Virus record (IMG/VR): IMGVR_UViG_3300008450_000130
Coordinates: 1-38,890 of that record
Reading direction: 5' to 3' (one strand)
DNA length: 38,890 nt
DNA from: a virus
The notes beneath the pieces were generated by a model that had not been told where the DNA came from, searched no databases, and saw only the letters and a list, made by a program, of their open reading frames with translations. Position 1 is the stretch's first letter. Every line of letters starts with the position of its first letter. The position numbers were made by a program, and so were the translations under genes. This document shows, piece by piece, positions 1-8,750 of this stretch.

Positions 1-114
1 CCGGCGTAGGGGCGCCAAGCATTTTAAGGTTAGCTTCACTTTGTACAGCCATTACTATGAACATGTGTTTTTCTCCTTTAATGCTAAAACATAAGCTACT
101 AAGTCTTGATATCG
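1..114. repeat. terminal direct repeat, left copy (circular-assembly overlap)
   Basis: Identical base for base to 38777-38890. The join restores a continuous 62-codon gene (38652-38840) and the closely packed leftward operon, so this is most simply the overlap left when a circular or circularly permuted genome is assembled. A true phage terminal repeat is less likely because it would end inside genes. Confidence 0.9.
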
Positions 115-390
115 CTCGCTGACCTTCTTTACTTCGTGTGCAGGGCAAATCCTATACGCATATGCAATCTCATTAAATTCTTCTTCATTCCAAGCCACAG
201 GTTCTTGCGCTGGTTGTTCTAGTGCTTCTTTGCAAGCGTTAATTGGTTTAATTAAAAAAGTATCTTTTTGCATATTTAATTCACTCGGACTTACTCCAAA
301 TGTAATAAGCAAACTGCATAATTGCTCAAAATAATTATCGGTTTTTGTCATCGCTTCAATCGCCATCTTTAATGCTTCGTCTTTAGTCAT
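55..390 (-). CDS. hypothetical early protein, 111 aa
   Basis: Not assignable to a function. The N-terminal half is helical and begins with an EALKMAIEAM segment. A second segment, ACKEALEQPAQEPVAW, recalls the helix plus PEQEPVA-type linker that recurs in many small phage early proteins. The C-terminal half (AYAYRICPAHEVKKVSERY) is probably also helical. The gene lies in the leftward early operon. Its start overlaps the helicase stop as ATGA (387-390) and its end overlaps the next gene's start (55-64), so it is translationally coupled on both sides. Real gene by context; function unknown. Confidence 0.75.
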   Translation of the reverse strand: MTKDEALKMAIEAMTKTDNYFEQLCSLLITFGVSPSELNMQKDTFLIKPINACKEALEQPAQEPVAWNEEEFNEIAYAYRICPAHEVKKVSERYQDLVAYVLALKEKNTCS

Positions 391-1697
391 TTCAACTCCT
401 CCATTGCAATATCAGAAATAGCCCGCTTGTCATGCAAGGCCGCCCAAATACGTTCGTCTACGGTTTTGTTAGCTAACAGTATGTAGCACCACACGTCATG
501 CGCTTGGCCACTGCGATGCAGACGGCCTATGGTTTGTTCATACAACTCTAAGCTCCACGGCAGTGAGAAGAACACTATCTTACAGCCGCCGTGCTGTAAG
601 TTCAGACCGTGGCCTGCTGACTTAGGGTGTATCAGTAGCAGTTCAATCTCACCGTTATTCCAACGCTTGATGGCGTCAGGCTCGTCTATCGTCACGGCTT
701 TAGGGAAGCGCTGCTTTAGCTTTTGCAGTTCCGCCTGGAAGTTGTACACCACGATAGTGTTGTCGTGTTGGTTCTCGTCCAGTAGGTCTTCTAGCATGTC
801 AAACTTATGAAAGCTCAACCATTTAGTCTCGCTGCTATCTTCGGTGTCGTAGATAAAGCCTGACGCCAACTGCTGTAGCTTAGACGTCAGCACGGCAGCG
901 TTAACGGCGGTCAATGTTTTGCCGTCCAGCTCCATCACAAACGTCTTCTTAAAGTGTTCGTACTCTTGTCGGTTAGGCAGTTCGCACCGCACCTCTACCG
1001 TGTGGCATGGCGGTAGCTTGTCGCTGTATTCGCCAGCCTCTAACACATACGTGGCAGGCTTAATAATCTGCATCACGGTCTTAAGTGCGTCAGGGCGCGG
1101 CTTCCAGTCGTTAAAGTCTTTGTTCAGTAGCACAAAGTGTTGCTGTAAGAACGCACCCTTGCTACGGCCTAACAAGGTCTGATCGACTATCTTGCACTGG
1201 CCGAACACATCCTCTAAGCCGTTGCTGGTGAACGATCCGGTCAAGCCCCAGCGTATGTTAATCTTGTCCATCAGCTTGGCGATGGCTTTAAAGCGTTTGC
1301 CAGTAGGATTTTTAAGCCGTGTCAGCTCGTCAAACACCACGGCATCAAAGCCCTTCAATGTCTCCAACGATTGCAGGCTGTCGTAGTTTGTCACCACTAC
1401 ATTGGCGTCGGTCTTGAACGCATCCTGGCGTTGCTTTTGTGTGCCTACTGCCACAACAAGTGACAAGCGTGGCGCCCACTTAGGCTGCTCGACAGGCCAC
1501 ACGTCAGTGCAGACACGCTTAGGCGCAACCACTAGGAAGCGCTTAACAAGCCCAGCCTCAATAGCGTCCTGCATCGCAGTAAGCGTGATGGCCGTCTTAC
1601 CTGCGCCAACAGGCGCAAGTATCATGGCACGGTCATGCTCATATATAAAGTCAGCCGCGACTTCTTGGTAAGGACGTAGCTTTAGCCCAGTCATCAA
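387..1697 (-). CDS. SNF2/DEAD-like superfamily 2 helicase
   Basis: A 436 aa ATP-dependent helicase or translocase acting on phage DNA. Visible motifs in order: Walker A GAGKT at residues 31-35, motif Ia VVAPKR near 56, motif II FDEL at 121-124 (DEL in place of DEAH/DEAD), motif III LTGS at 151-154, motif V around SAGHGLNLQ, and motif VI QTIGRLHRSGQ at 388-398 with the arginine finger. The GRLHRSGQ form is typical of SNF2-like phage helicases. These are commonly encoded beside a VRR-NUC nuclease and the DUF2800/DUF2815/family A polymerase set, which is what is seen here. It overlaps the upstream nuclease gene by 47 bases. The exact role in replication or recombination is inferred. Confidence 0.93.
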   Translation of the reverse strand: MMTGLKLRPYQEVAADFIYEHDRAMILAPVGAGKTAITLTAMQDAIEAGLVKRFLVVAPKRVCTDVWPVEQPKWAPRLSLVVAVGTQKQRQDAFKTDANVVVTNYDSLQSLETLKGFDAVVFDELTRLKNPTGKRFKAIAKLMDKINIRWGLTGSFTSNGLEDVFGQCKIVDQTLLGRSKGAFLQQHFVLLNKDFNDWKPRPDALKTVMQIIKPATYVLEAGEYSDKLPPCHTVEVRCELPNRQEYEHFKKTFVMELDGKTLTAVNAAVLTSKLQQLASGFIYDTEDSSETKWLSFHKFDMLEDLLDENQHDNTIVVYNFQAELQKLKQRFPKAVTIDEPDAIKRWNNGEIELLLIHPKSAGHGLNLQHGGCKIVFFSLPWSLELYEQTIGRLHRSGQAHDVWCYILLANKTVDERIWAALHDKRAISDIAMEELK

Positions 1698-1944
1698 TGT
1701 CTTCCTTATTCCATAAACATGCGTACTTCTGATTAAGGCGTGTGACCTCTATTGCAAATACTTTTTGCAGTTCGGACAACTTACCGCCGTCTGTTTTTAT
1801 TTCCACAAACCATGTATCACCGTTAGGCAGACACGCTACTCGATCCGCTACACCCCGATGCGCTGGGCTTGTGAACTTGTAGCTCTTACCGCCTAACTGC
1901 TCTACTACTTTCTTAAAGTAGGCTTCAACTTGTTTTTCTAACAT
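1651..1944 (-). CDS. VRR-NUC domain nuclease
   Basis: A 97 aa single-domain PD-(D/E)XK nuclease. The core is visible: GVADRVACLP supplies the first acidic residue after a conserved G/R region, and WFVEIKTDGGKLS supplies the E-x-K pair, followed by a helix with Q (SELQKVFA). This matches VRR-NUC proteins, structure-selective nucleases related to Holliday-junction resolvases. The ATG at 1944 is preferred over an upstream in-frame start because GGGAG lies 8 bases before it. It is the first gene of the leftward early operon and overlaps the helicase, so it is probably coupled to it. Likely role: processing branched replication or recombination intermediates. Confidence 0.9.
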   Translation of the reverse strand: MLEKQVEAYFKKVVEQLGGKSYKFTSPAHRGVADRVACLPNGDTWFVEIKTDGGKLSELQKVFAIEVTRLNQKYACLWNKEDIDDWAKATSLPRSRG

Positions 1945-1968
1945 GCTTATCTCCCGTTGATGATTTAA

Positions 1969-1998
1969 ATAATAACACAATAAAAAATATATTGACAA
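1969..1998 (-). promoter_or_regulatory. leftward early promoter (sigma70-like)
   Basis: Reading leftward: -35 TTGTCA (1998-1993), an 18-base spacer, -10 TATTAT (1974-1969). It would drive the VRR-NUC/helicase operon. Its -35 box shares five base pairs with the -35 box of the opposing promoter. Confidence 0.6.
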
Positions 1999-2021
1999 CA
2001 TTTATTTTTAATTGCTATACT
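1992..2021 (+). promoter_or_regulatory. rightward early promoter (sigma70-like)
   Basis: Perfect -35 TTGACA at 1992-1997, an 18-base spacer, and -10 TATACT at 2016-2021, about 32 bases before the first gene of the replication operon. A strong host sigma70 match fits immediate-early expression without a phage polymerase. Confidence 0.8.
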
Positions 2022-2053
2022 GCAATCTCAATAGGTAATCTAAAGGACAGTAA

Positions 2054-3178
2054 ATGAAACATTCATCCGTAGTCGGCGGCTCAACCGCCAAACGTGTTAT
2101 CTCATGCCCTGGCTCTGTGGCGCTCTGCGACAAGATGCCACCACGCCCTTCCAGTAAATACGCAGATGTAGGCACGTTGCTACATAATGTGATTGCAGAC
2201 GTATTAGACAAAGGCTTTGCCCCTGAGCATTACCTTGGCACCACGTACGAAGACCAAGTGCTAACGCAAGAACTAATAGACGACAAGATTAAACCTGCCT
2301 TGGCTGCGCTTGATGCAATCGACCCTGACAAACAAATGGAATACGCCGTAGAGACACGCGTAGGCTTTGGTGACTTCCTGCCTGACGTGTTCGGATCGAC
2401 TGACTTCCTAGGTCGCATCGGTGATACTGCTTATGTATTGGACTGGAAGTTCGGCGATGGCGTAACCGTTGAGGTAGAAGAAAACCCACAGCTTATGTTC
2501 TACGCGGCTGCGGCCATGCGAACTAAAGAGGTAGCGTGGGTGTTTGAAGGCGTCACTAATATAGAGATGGTTATTGTTCAACCGCCTGCCGTTAAACGCT
2601 GGACGACAAACGCGGCGCGTATAAGAAAGTTCGAACAGGATTTAGTGGCTGCTGTGCGCCTAGCTGAGTCACCTGACGCTAAACTTGTCGTGGGTGAGCA
2701 TTGCCGTTGGTGTTCTGCCAAGGCTATTTGCCCACAGATGACGGGCGCTGTTGACCGTGCGCTGCACACAAAACTTGATGCGTTGCCTGTCGAACAAATC
2801 GGTGTATACTTACACAATGCTGACATATTAGAGCAGTGGATTACCGATCTACGTGCGCTGGCATTTCAACTACTGGAGACAGGCAAACCTGTGCCAGGCT
2901 TTAAATTAGTCGCTAAACGCGCTACAAGACAATGGGTTAATGAGGATGACGCTAAGGCTGCACTCCTCAAAGACCTGAAAGAATCTGAGATAGTGGAGAC
3001 AGCTTTAATCTCTCCGGCCAAGGCTGAGAAGGTGCTTAAAAAGCACGGCCTCACGCTACCGGAGGGTACAGTCGTCGCCATTAGTTCAGGTAGTACGCTG
3101 GCAAACGAGGATGACCCTCGACCAGCTTTGTTGCAAATCGGCCAGCAACTTACCGCTGCGCTGAGTAAAATAATCTAA
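2054..3178 (+). CDS. DUF2800 RecB/Cas4-like nuclease
   Basis: A 374 aa protein of the DUF2800 type, a PD-(D/E)XK exonuclease group related to RecB and Cas4. Catalytic elements are visible: GSTDF with the motif II aspartate, VLDWKFG with the D-x-K pair, and the following QLMFYA helix (Q-x-x-x-Y signature). Cysteines near the N-terminus (SCPGSVALC) and a C-terminal cluster CRWCSAKAIC are spaced as in iron-sulphur Cas4/AddB-like nucleases. Start supported by AAAGGA upstream. It is the first gene of the rightward early operon, followed 11 bases later by DUF2815. Likely role: end resection in phage recombination-dependent replication; this is inference from the family. Confidence 0.9.
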   Translation: MKHSSVVGGSTAKRVISCPGSVALCDKMPPRPSSKYADVGTLLHNVIADVLDKGFAPEHYLGTTYEDQVLTQELIDDKIKPALAALDAIDPDKQMEYAVETRVGFGDFLPDVFGSTDFLGRIGDTAYVLDWKFGDGVTVEVEENPQLMFYAAAAMRTKEVAWVFEGVTNIEMVIVQPPAVKRWTTNAARIRKFEQDLVAAVRLAESPDAKLVVGEHCRWCSAKAICPQMTGAVDRALHTKLDALPVEQIGVYLHNADILEQWITDLRALAFQLLETGKPVPGFKLVAKRATRQWVNEDDAKAALLKDLKESEIVETALISPAKAEKVLKKHGLTLPEGTVVAISSGSTLANEDDPRPALLQIGQQLTAALSKII

Positions 3179-3189
3179 AGGAAATTAAA

Positions 3190-3834
3190 ATGACTAATCT
3201 AGTAAACTTCAATCAAGCAAATCTACCAACCGTAGCATCATTAAGCACTGCACTTCGCGCCTTAGAGCAAGACGTGTCACCTGCTGGCGTTGCAATCCTT
3301 AAAATGGATAAGACTGGCCACTGGGTATACGGTGCTGATCAAACTGAAATCGAAGACGACTCTACTTGGGCTGTTAACCCTTTCTCATTCGTTCACGGCT
3401 TTATTGCCTGGGGCGATGGTGAAGTGTTAGGTGAGAAAATGGTATCTGTATCACAACCATTACCTGAGTTAGAAGGCGCACCACAAGCCGCTAAACGCGG
3501 ATGGGAAACGCAAGTCGGCCTTTCATTAAAGTGCCTAACAGGTGAAGACAAAGGTTTAGAGGCCCGCTTCTCTACAACGTCTGTTGGTGGTAAACGTGCA
3601 GTGCAAGCACTGGCCGTAGCCATCGCAAACCAAGTAGAGAAAGACCAAGCTAATCCAGTGCCTGTCATTCTACTTAAAAAAGAACACTACCAACATAAGA
3701 GCTATGGCCGTATCTTTACGCCAGTGTTTGACATCGTTGAGTGGACTGGCATGGATGCTAAAGAGGCTACGAACGAAGCCGAAGAAGCTACACCTGCTGT
3801 AGAAGAAACATCACGTCGTCGTCGCAGTGTATAG
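3190..3834 (+). CDS. DUF2815 protein, putative ssDNA-binding protein
   Basis: 214 aa, recognised as DUF2815 by the LSTALRALEQDVSPAG start, the FVHGFIAWGDGEVLGEKM segment and the YGRIFTPVFDIVEW C-terminal strand. The family is considered an OB-fold single-stranded DNA-binding protein. The sequence ends in an acidic stretch (DAKEATNEAEEATPAVEE) followed by RRRR. An acidic tail is typical of SSB-like proteins, but the terminal basic run is unusual. It lies between the nuclease and the polymerase, as in other phages with this module. Ribosome binding site AAAGGAAA. Confidence 0.85.
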   Translation: MTNLVNFNQANLPTVASLSTALRALEQDVSPAGVAILKMDKTGHWVYGADQTEIEDDSTWAVNPFSFVHGFIAWGDGEVLGEKMVSVSQPLPELEGAPQAAKRGWETQVGLSLKCLTGEDKGLEARFSTTSVGGKRAVQALAVAIANQVEKDQANPVPVILLKKEHYQHKSYGRIFTPVFDIVEWTGMDAKEATNEAEEATPAVEETSRRRRSV

Positions 3835-3843
3835 GAGATTAAA

Positions 3844-4002
3844 ATGAACTTTAACTTTACCGTAGAAGAAATGAATGGCATCTTAGCTATCTTAGCTAAA
3901 CAACCGTTTGAGCAAGTAACCAGCATCATTGAGAAAATTCGCCAACAAGCGATGGCTCAAATGCAACCTGCCCCAACGGAAGTCGATAAGGATGCTGAAT
4001 AG
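3844..4002 (+). CDS. small hypothetical protein, 52 aa
   Basis: The frame starts at ATG 3844 with AGGAG seven bases upstream and ends in a TAG that overlaps the polymerase GTG start. The protein (start MNFNFTVEEMNGILAILA) is helical with the pattern FTVEEMNGILAILAKQPFEQV. Similar 50-70 aa proteins occur in many podovirus and siphovirus early regions, but no function is known to me. The tight spacing on both sides supports a real gene. Confidence 0.75.
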   Translation: MNFNFTVEEMNGILAILAKQPFEQVTSIIEKIRQQAMAQMQPAPTEVDKDAE

Positions 4003-5945
4003 TGATCCTGTGGCTCGATTTTGAGTCACGTAGCCGCTGCGACTTATTAAGTCGTGGCGTCTACAACTACGCTCAAGACGCCAGCACCGATGTGTTGTGC
4101 ATGTCTTATGCGTTTGATGATGGTGACGTCATTACATGGACGCCTAATCAACCCTTCCCTGACGAGGTGCGTAACTTTACCGGTCAGATACGCGCACACA
4201 ATGCCGCGTTCGAGAGGCTGATATTTTGGTATGTTTTACAAATTAACTTCGATATTACCCAATTCTATTGCACGGCTGCACAAGCCCGTGCGAACTGTGC
4301 GCCTGGCTCACTTGAGGACGTAGGTCGCTTCTCAGGCGCTACCATGCGTAAAGACCACCGTGGTAAGCAGCTAATTCGTTTGCTGTCTATACCTCGCGCC
4401 GATGGCACGTTCAATAACGACCCTACCTTGATGGCTGAGATGATTGCGTACTGTGAGACCGATGTTAAGGTCATGCGGACTATCTCTAAGGCTATGCGTA
4501 ACCTGTCTGACGACGAGCTGTTTGACTACCACGTCAACGAGCGCATCAATGACAAGGGCGTGTTATTAGATAGGCCATTGGCCGACTCTGCTGTGCGCTA
4601 CGCAAGTGTAGAGCTTGAGGAAATAGAGCGCATCGTGACTGATGTGACTAAGGGTGCGATAACGTCTGTACGCTCCCCGCGTATGCGTGAGTGGGTGCAA
4701 GAGCGTGTCGGCCCTGAGGCGCTAAAGCTAATGTCTACAATTAAAGAAGGCGAAACGAAAATGTCTATTGACAAGACCGTCCGCGCCAACTTACTACTAC
4801 TTGCAGAGGAAAACCCTGATGAAGTACCAAACGAAGTCGCGGACGTTATCCAGTGCGCGGACGATTTATGGGCGTCATCGGTTGCGAAGTTCAACCGACT
4901 ATCTCAACTTGCTGACGAGGAAGATCACCGCGTCAGGGGCGCCTTTGTCTTTGCCGGCGGTAGCGCGACTGGCCGTGCATCTAGCTATGGGGCGCAAGTA
5001 CACAACTTTACGCGCAAGTGTGCTAAGGAGCCTGACGAAGTAAGGCAGGCGATGGTGCGTGGTCATGCTATCGTGCCTAAGTATGGTAAACGTGTGACTG
5101 ACGTGCTAAAAGGCATGTTGCGTCCTGCGCTAATACCGTCACAAGGCAAGTCGCTAGTGGTAGCAGACTGGAACGCAGTAGAGGCTAGGCTAACCCCTTG
5201 GCTATCCAATGACAAACGCGCTGAGGAGGTGCTGGATGTATTTAGATCAGGTCGTGACATATATGTACGAGAGGCTGCCGGTATTTTCCACTTGCCTGAA
5301 GACCAAATCACGTCAGATAAAAGACAGATTGGTAAGGTCGCTATCCTATCTTGCGGCTTCGGTGGTGGAGTTGGTGCTTTTGCCGCTATGGGTCGCAACT
5401 ACGGTATTATCCTCAACGAATCGGATGCTAAACGCACTGTTGATGCGTGGAGAAGGTCTAATCAGTGGGCGGTGAACTATTGGCAGAAGTTGGAAGAAGC
5501 GTATACCCGTGCGCTGCGTAATACTGGCAGAGAATTTAGTGCAGGCCGCGTGACATACTTATACGATGGTGTGCATTTATGGTATGCTTTACCCTCAGGT
5601 CGAGTGCTTTGTTATCCATTTGCAAAACTTGAGCCTGACGGTGTGACCTATGCTAAAGCAGCATGGAAACCTGCCGCTGATGCCACCGAGTGGCCTAGAG
5701 CTAGATTATGGAAAGGTTTAGCGTGTGAGAACATCACGCAAGCCGTTGCTAACGACCTACTCCGACACTCACTGAGATTGATTGACGATGTAATTCTGCA
5801 CGTACACGATGAGATTGTCGTAGAGACGGATAAACCGGATGAAGTTTTGCAACAAATGAGCGATGTGATGTGTACGCCACCTGATTGGGCTAAGGGTCTT
5901 CCCTTGTCCATTGAGAGTAGCGTTATGTTGCGTTATGGTAAGTAA
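4002..5945 (+). CDS. DNA polymerase, family A with 3'-5' exonuclease
   Basis: A 647 aa replicative polymerase starting with GTG that overlaps the preceding stop. N-terminal DEDD exonuclease: Exo I LDFES (residues 5-9), Exo II HNAAFE (66-71), Exo III YCETD (150-154). Polymerase domain: motif A ADWNAVEAR with the catalytic Asp at about 389, motif B region RQIGKVAILSCGFGGGVGAF, and motif C HVHDEIV with HDE at 602-604. This is the compact polymerase type found with DUF2800/DUF2815 and a SNF2 helicase. No 5'-3' exonuclease domain is visible. Residues preceding and following motif B look intact, so an active proofreading enzyme is expected. Confidence 0.95.
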   Translation: MILWLDFESRSRCDLLSRGVYNYAQDASTDVLCMSYAFDDGDVITWTPNQPFPDEVRNFTGQIRAHNAAFERLIFWYVLQINFDITQFYCTAAQARANCAPGSLEDVGRFSGATMRKDHRGKQLIRLLSIPRADGTFNNDPTLMAEMIAYCETDVKVMRTISKAMRNLSDDELFDYHVNERINDKGVLLDRPLADSAVRYASVELEEIERIVTDVTKGAITSVRSPRMREWVQERVGPEALKLMSTIKEGETKMSIDKTVRANLLLLAEENPDEVPNEVADVIQCADDLWASSVAKFNRLSQLADEEDHRVRGAFVFAGGSATGRASSYGAQVHNFTRKCAKEPDEVRQAMVRGHAIVPKYGKRVTDVLKGMLRPALIPSQGKSLVVADWNAVEARLTPWLSNDKRAEEVLDVFRSGRDIYVREAAGIFHLPEDQITSDKRQIGKVAILSCGFGGGVGAFAAMGRNYGIILNESDAKRTVDAWRRSNQWAVNYWQKLEEAYTRALRNTGREFSAGRVTYLYDGVHLWYALPSGRVLCYPFAKLEPDGVTYAKAAWKPAADATEWPRARLWKGLACENITQAVANDLLRHSLRLIDDVILHVHDEIVVETDKPDEVLQQMSDVMCTPPDWAKGLPLSIESSVMLRYGK

Positions 5946-5952
5946 ATAAAAA

Positions 5953-5976
5953 AAGACCGCCTTGCCGGGCGGTCTT
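5953..5976. terminator. hairpin terminator after the polymerase gene
   Basis: A 9-bp stem AAGACCGCC/GGCGGTCTT with a 6-base loop. The A-run (5948-5954) precedes it, so as a classical terminator it is stronger for leftward transcription. Rightward it ends TCTTCAC and may only attenuate before the primase gene. Confidence 0.6.
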
Positions 5977-5991
5977 CACTGGAGTATTGCT

Positions 5992-8292
5992 ATGGAGTTC
6001 TTAGACTATATCACAAAAATTGCCCCTGAGGGCGAAACTGTGTTATTTGTGCGACAAAAACCGCTATTAGACGGCGGTGTGTTGCAATTTCACAACGATG
6101 GCGCAATCAAATGCACTTGGCCAGCGTATCTGCCTGAACAGGCCAAGATCAAAAAGGGTGACGCTTGGTATGCTAACACGGCCTGCTTTATCCTAGACCG
6201 TTTCAAGGACGGTAAAGTTTCCGCGTCAAGTGCTAATTGTGAGCGCGTTGCGTTCATGGTGCTAGACGACATCGGTACGAAATCTAAAGTGCCACCGCTT
6301 GAGCCGACGTGGATTATCGAAACGTCACCGGACAATTACCAATGGGGCTATACCTTTGCCCTTGATGACCAACCTTTAAAGGGAGATTTTAGTGCTGCGA
6401 TTAAAGCAATTGCTGACGCTGGCTACACAGATGGCGGTGCAATTAACCCTGTTCGCAACTTTCGTGTGCCTGGCAGCGTCAATCTTAAGCCTGGCCGTGA
6501 TAGCTTTGCATCGCGCCTTGTAGAGTTACACCCTGAACGTGAGTTTAGTCTGCCTCAAATATGCGTAGCGTTAGACGTTACACCTGCACCGGCTGACACC
6601 GCTACGCATACATCAATCCGTCTTAAAGACGATGGCGGCGATGACGTGCTTAGTTGGATGAGCAGTAACGGTATGATTATCACACCTAAGAACGGCGAGG
6701 GCTGGGTAGGCGTCGTGTGTCCTAACAGCATTAGCCATAGCGATGGCAACCCTGAAGCTAGATACAAACCCCTAGACCGTTCATTCTGCTGTTACCATGA
6801 GCATTGTCAAGAGCTAGACAGCAAGACCTTCTTATCATGGGTTGCCGATAACGGTGGCCCTAAGCATACTCACGGGCTTCGTGAAGAACTACTGGCGGAT
6901 GTTATGGAAACGGCCTTATCAAAAATTCAACCCTCTGAGATGTTTACGCACGATGCCGACGACATCATTGCAGAGGTAGAGCGTAAAGAGCTAGGCCGTA
7001 TAGAGAAGGCAGACTGGTATAAACGCTTTGCCTATATACAAGAGGACGACGCCTACTTTGACTTGCAAGACCGTAGAGAGGTGAGCCGTTCTACCTTTAA
7101 CGCCTTGTTCCGTCACATTGATTGCCGTTCTATACACACCGCCGCGCGAGTGTTGCCTGCTGTGTCGTATGACGAGAACCGTCAGACTATGGGTGCTAAA
7201 GCCCTAGTGGGTATCACCTATGCGGCTGGTGAGACGGTGCTTGTGTCCCGTGATGGTGATATTTATGGCAATCGCTGGCGCAATGCGCGGCCTGAGAACC
7301 TAGTGGCTGGCGACATAACACCGTGGCTAGAGCATGCTAGGACGCTTATACCTAACGCGGACGAGCTAGAGCATATATTTGATGTTATGGCCTATAAAGT
7401 GCAACACCCTGAGATTAAAATTAACCATGCTGTGCTACATGGCGGCGATGAGGGCAGCGGTAAAGACACATTTTGGGCGCCGTTCCTATGGGCTGTCTGT
7501 GGCGATAACCTGCGTAATCGTGGCATTATGGACAATAACTCTGTTAACAGCCAATGGGGTTATCAATTAGAGAGTGAGATTTTAATCATCAATGAGCTAA
7601 AAGAGCCGGATGCGGCAGCGCGTAGGCAATTGGCTAACCAGTTGAAACCTATCATAGCCGCACCGCCTGAGATGCTACCTATAAACCGCAAGGGCTTGCA
7701 CCCTTACATGATGTTAAATCGTGTTTTCGTGTTGGCATTTTCCAATGACCCTGTGCCTATAAGCCTCGCTTCACAAGATAGGCGCTGGTTTTGCGTATGG
7801 AGCCAAGCCCCGCGTATGGAACCTAGCGAGGCGGCAAAGTTGTGGCGTTGGTATAAGGCTGGCGGCTTTAGTGCTTGTGCTTCGTGGCTTATGCTTCGTG
7901 ATGTTAGCAAGTTTAACCCTAGCGCTGCGCCTATGTGGACTGAGTTTAAATCTAACCTGGTTGAACATGGCATGAGCATGGCCGAATCGTTCCTGGTTGA
8001 GCAGATGCGAGAGCGCATAGGCGAATTCAGCAAAGGCGTCATTGGCAGCCCATTCCATTCAATCTGCGATAGGCTGGCCGGATCAGCGCCTAGTGGTGTT
8101 AAAGTGCCCCAGGCTGCTTTATTGCATGCGCTAAAAGAAGCCGGCTGGATAGACTGCGGCCGCCTAGCCAGCGCTGAGTATATGAATAAAAAGCATATAT
8201 TCTGCGCTCCAGGCTTTGCTAATTATAGCAAGTCGGATCTGCGGCGCATGGTTGAAGTAAACGATCCGCCTAAGATGGTAGTGATTAAATAG
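5992..8292 (+). CDS. primase-helicase (RepB-like primase plus D5/SF3-type helicase)
   Basis: 766 aa from the ATG at 5992, preferred over an in-frame start at 5962 because GGAG lies 7 bases before it and the earlier start would overlap the hairpin. The N-terminal third resembles RepB-type primases (IIETSPDNYQWGY, then GGAINPVRNFRVPGSVNLKPG). A Cys/His cluster follows (VCPNSISHSDG ... FCCYHEHC), like primase zinc modules. The C-terminal half is a superfamily 3-like helicase with Walker A GGDEGSGKDT at about 484-493, an acidic strand ILIINELKE, and SNDPVPISLASQDRRW resembling the sensor/arginine region. It would unwind and prime phage DNA for the family A polymerase next to it. Confidence 0.88.
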   Translation: MEFLDYITKIAPEGETVLFVRQKPLLDGGVLQFHNDGAIKCTWPAYLPEQAKIKKGDAWYANTACFILDRFKDGKVSASSANCERVAFMVLDDIGTKSKVPPLEPTWIIETSPDNYQWGYTFALDDQPLKGDFSAAIKAIADAGYTDGGAINPVRNFRVPGSVNLKPGRDSFASRLVELHPEREFSLPQICVALDVTPAPADTATHTSIRLKDDGGDDVLSWMSSNGMIITPKNGEGWVGVVCPNSISHSDGNPEARYKPLDRSFCCYHEHCQELDSKTFLSWVADNGGPKHTHGLREELLADVMETALSKIQPSEMFTHDADDIIAEVERKELGRIEKADWYKRFAYIQEDDAYFDLQDRREVSRSTFNALFRHIDCRSIHTAARVLPAVSYDENRQTMGAKALVGITYAAGETVLVSRDGDIYGNRWRNARPENLVAGDITPWLEHARTLIPNADELEHIFDVMAYKVQHPEIKINHAVLHGGDEGSGKDTFWAPFLWAVCGDNLRNRGIMDNNSVNSQWGYQLESEILIINELKEPDAAARRQLANQLKPIIAAPPEMLPINRKGLHPYMMLNRVFVLAFSNDPVPISLASQDRRWFCVWSQAPRMEPSEAAKLWRWYKAGGFSACASWLMLRDVSKFNPSAAPMWTEFKSNLVEHGMSMAESFLVEQMRERIGEFSKGVIGSPFHSICDRLAGSAPSGVKVPQAALLHALKEAGWIDCGRLASAEYMNKKHIFCAPGFANYSKSDLRRMVEVNDPPKMVVIK

Positions 8293-8328
8293 TTTATTTA
8301 GTGTTGCATATATAAACTAATAGTTTAG

Positions 8329-8362
8329 TAGCATGTAATAATTTAAACTTTATTACATGCTA
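8329..8362. other. long perfect hairpin between convergent units
   Basis: A 13-bp perfect inverted repeat (8329-8341 with 8350-8362) and an 8-base AT-rich loop, just before the bidirectional terminator. It has no adjacent U-tract of its own. It could stabilise the 3' end of the primase-helicase mRNA or bind a protein. Confidence 0.6.
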
Positions 8363-8370
8363 GACAAAAG

Positions 8371-8399
8371 AAAAACGGCCTTAGGGCCGTTTCTTTTTT
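8371..8399. terminator. bidirectional rho-independent terminator
   Basis: Stem AAACGGCC/GGCCGTTT with a 4-base loop, followed rightward by TCTTTTTT and preceded by AAAAGAAAA. It can therefore terminate the replication operon (rightward) and unit L2 (leftward), which converge here. Confidence 0.9.
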
Positions 8400-8416
8400 G
8401 GGTTGATAGGATTGTG

Positions 8417-8476
8417 TCAAATATCTAATATAATCGCTATAAGCGCCGCGATTAAGGCCGCAATTGCTATCAGCAT
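8417..8476 (-). CDS. possible 19-residue hydrophobic micropeptide
   Basis: An ATG at 8476, one base after the stop of the preceding gene, opens a 19-codon frame encoding MLIAIAALIAALIAIILDI, long enough for one membrane-spanning helix. It has no ribosome binding site of its own and would depend on coupling. It is the last frame before the terminator. It may be chance, but the almost purely hydrophobic composition in a coupled position is notable. Confidence 0.35.
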   Translation of the reverse strand: MLIAIAALIAALIAIILDI

Positions 8477-8477
8477 A

Positions 8478-8750
8478 CTATTTAAACGAGTGTAAATCGA
8501 TAAGCGCTTCATAATCATCGTTTAGCTTGTCATAACGATCAATTAGCGCCGTATAATCAGCGCGTAAGCGCTCCAGCGCTTTATCCAGCGCGGCATATTC
8601 TACCGGCAAATCATGATAATCTAGCACTTCATGCAGCCGGCCGAGTGCTTCACTATCAGCGCTGGTAATTTCAACATAGTCCAGCACTTCGCGCAGTAAC
8701 TCGTTATCCTGGCGCGATAATTCAATCTGTAATCGATCTTTTAAATTCAT
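8478..8750 (-). CDS. hypothetical coiled-coil protein, 90 aa
   Basis: Unrecognised. Start ATG at 8750 with GGAG 7 bases upstream, inside the end of the previous gene (29-base overlap). The protein is highly charged. Its C-terminal half has heptad-like repeats (ALDKALERLRADYTALIDRY, then DKLNDDYEALIDL), suggesting a coiled coil. No catalytic motif seen. Confidence 0.65.
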   Translation of the reverse strand: MNLKDRLQIELSRQDNELLREVLDYVEITSADSEALGRLHEVLDYHDLPVEYAALDKALERLRADYTALIDRYDKLNDDYEALIDLHSFK

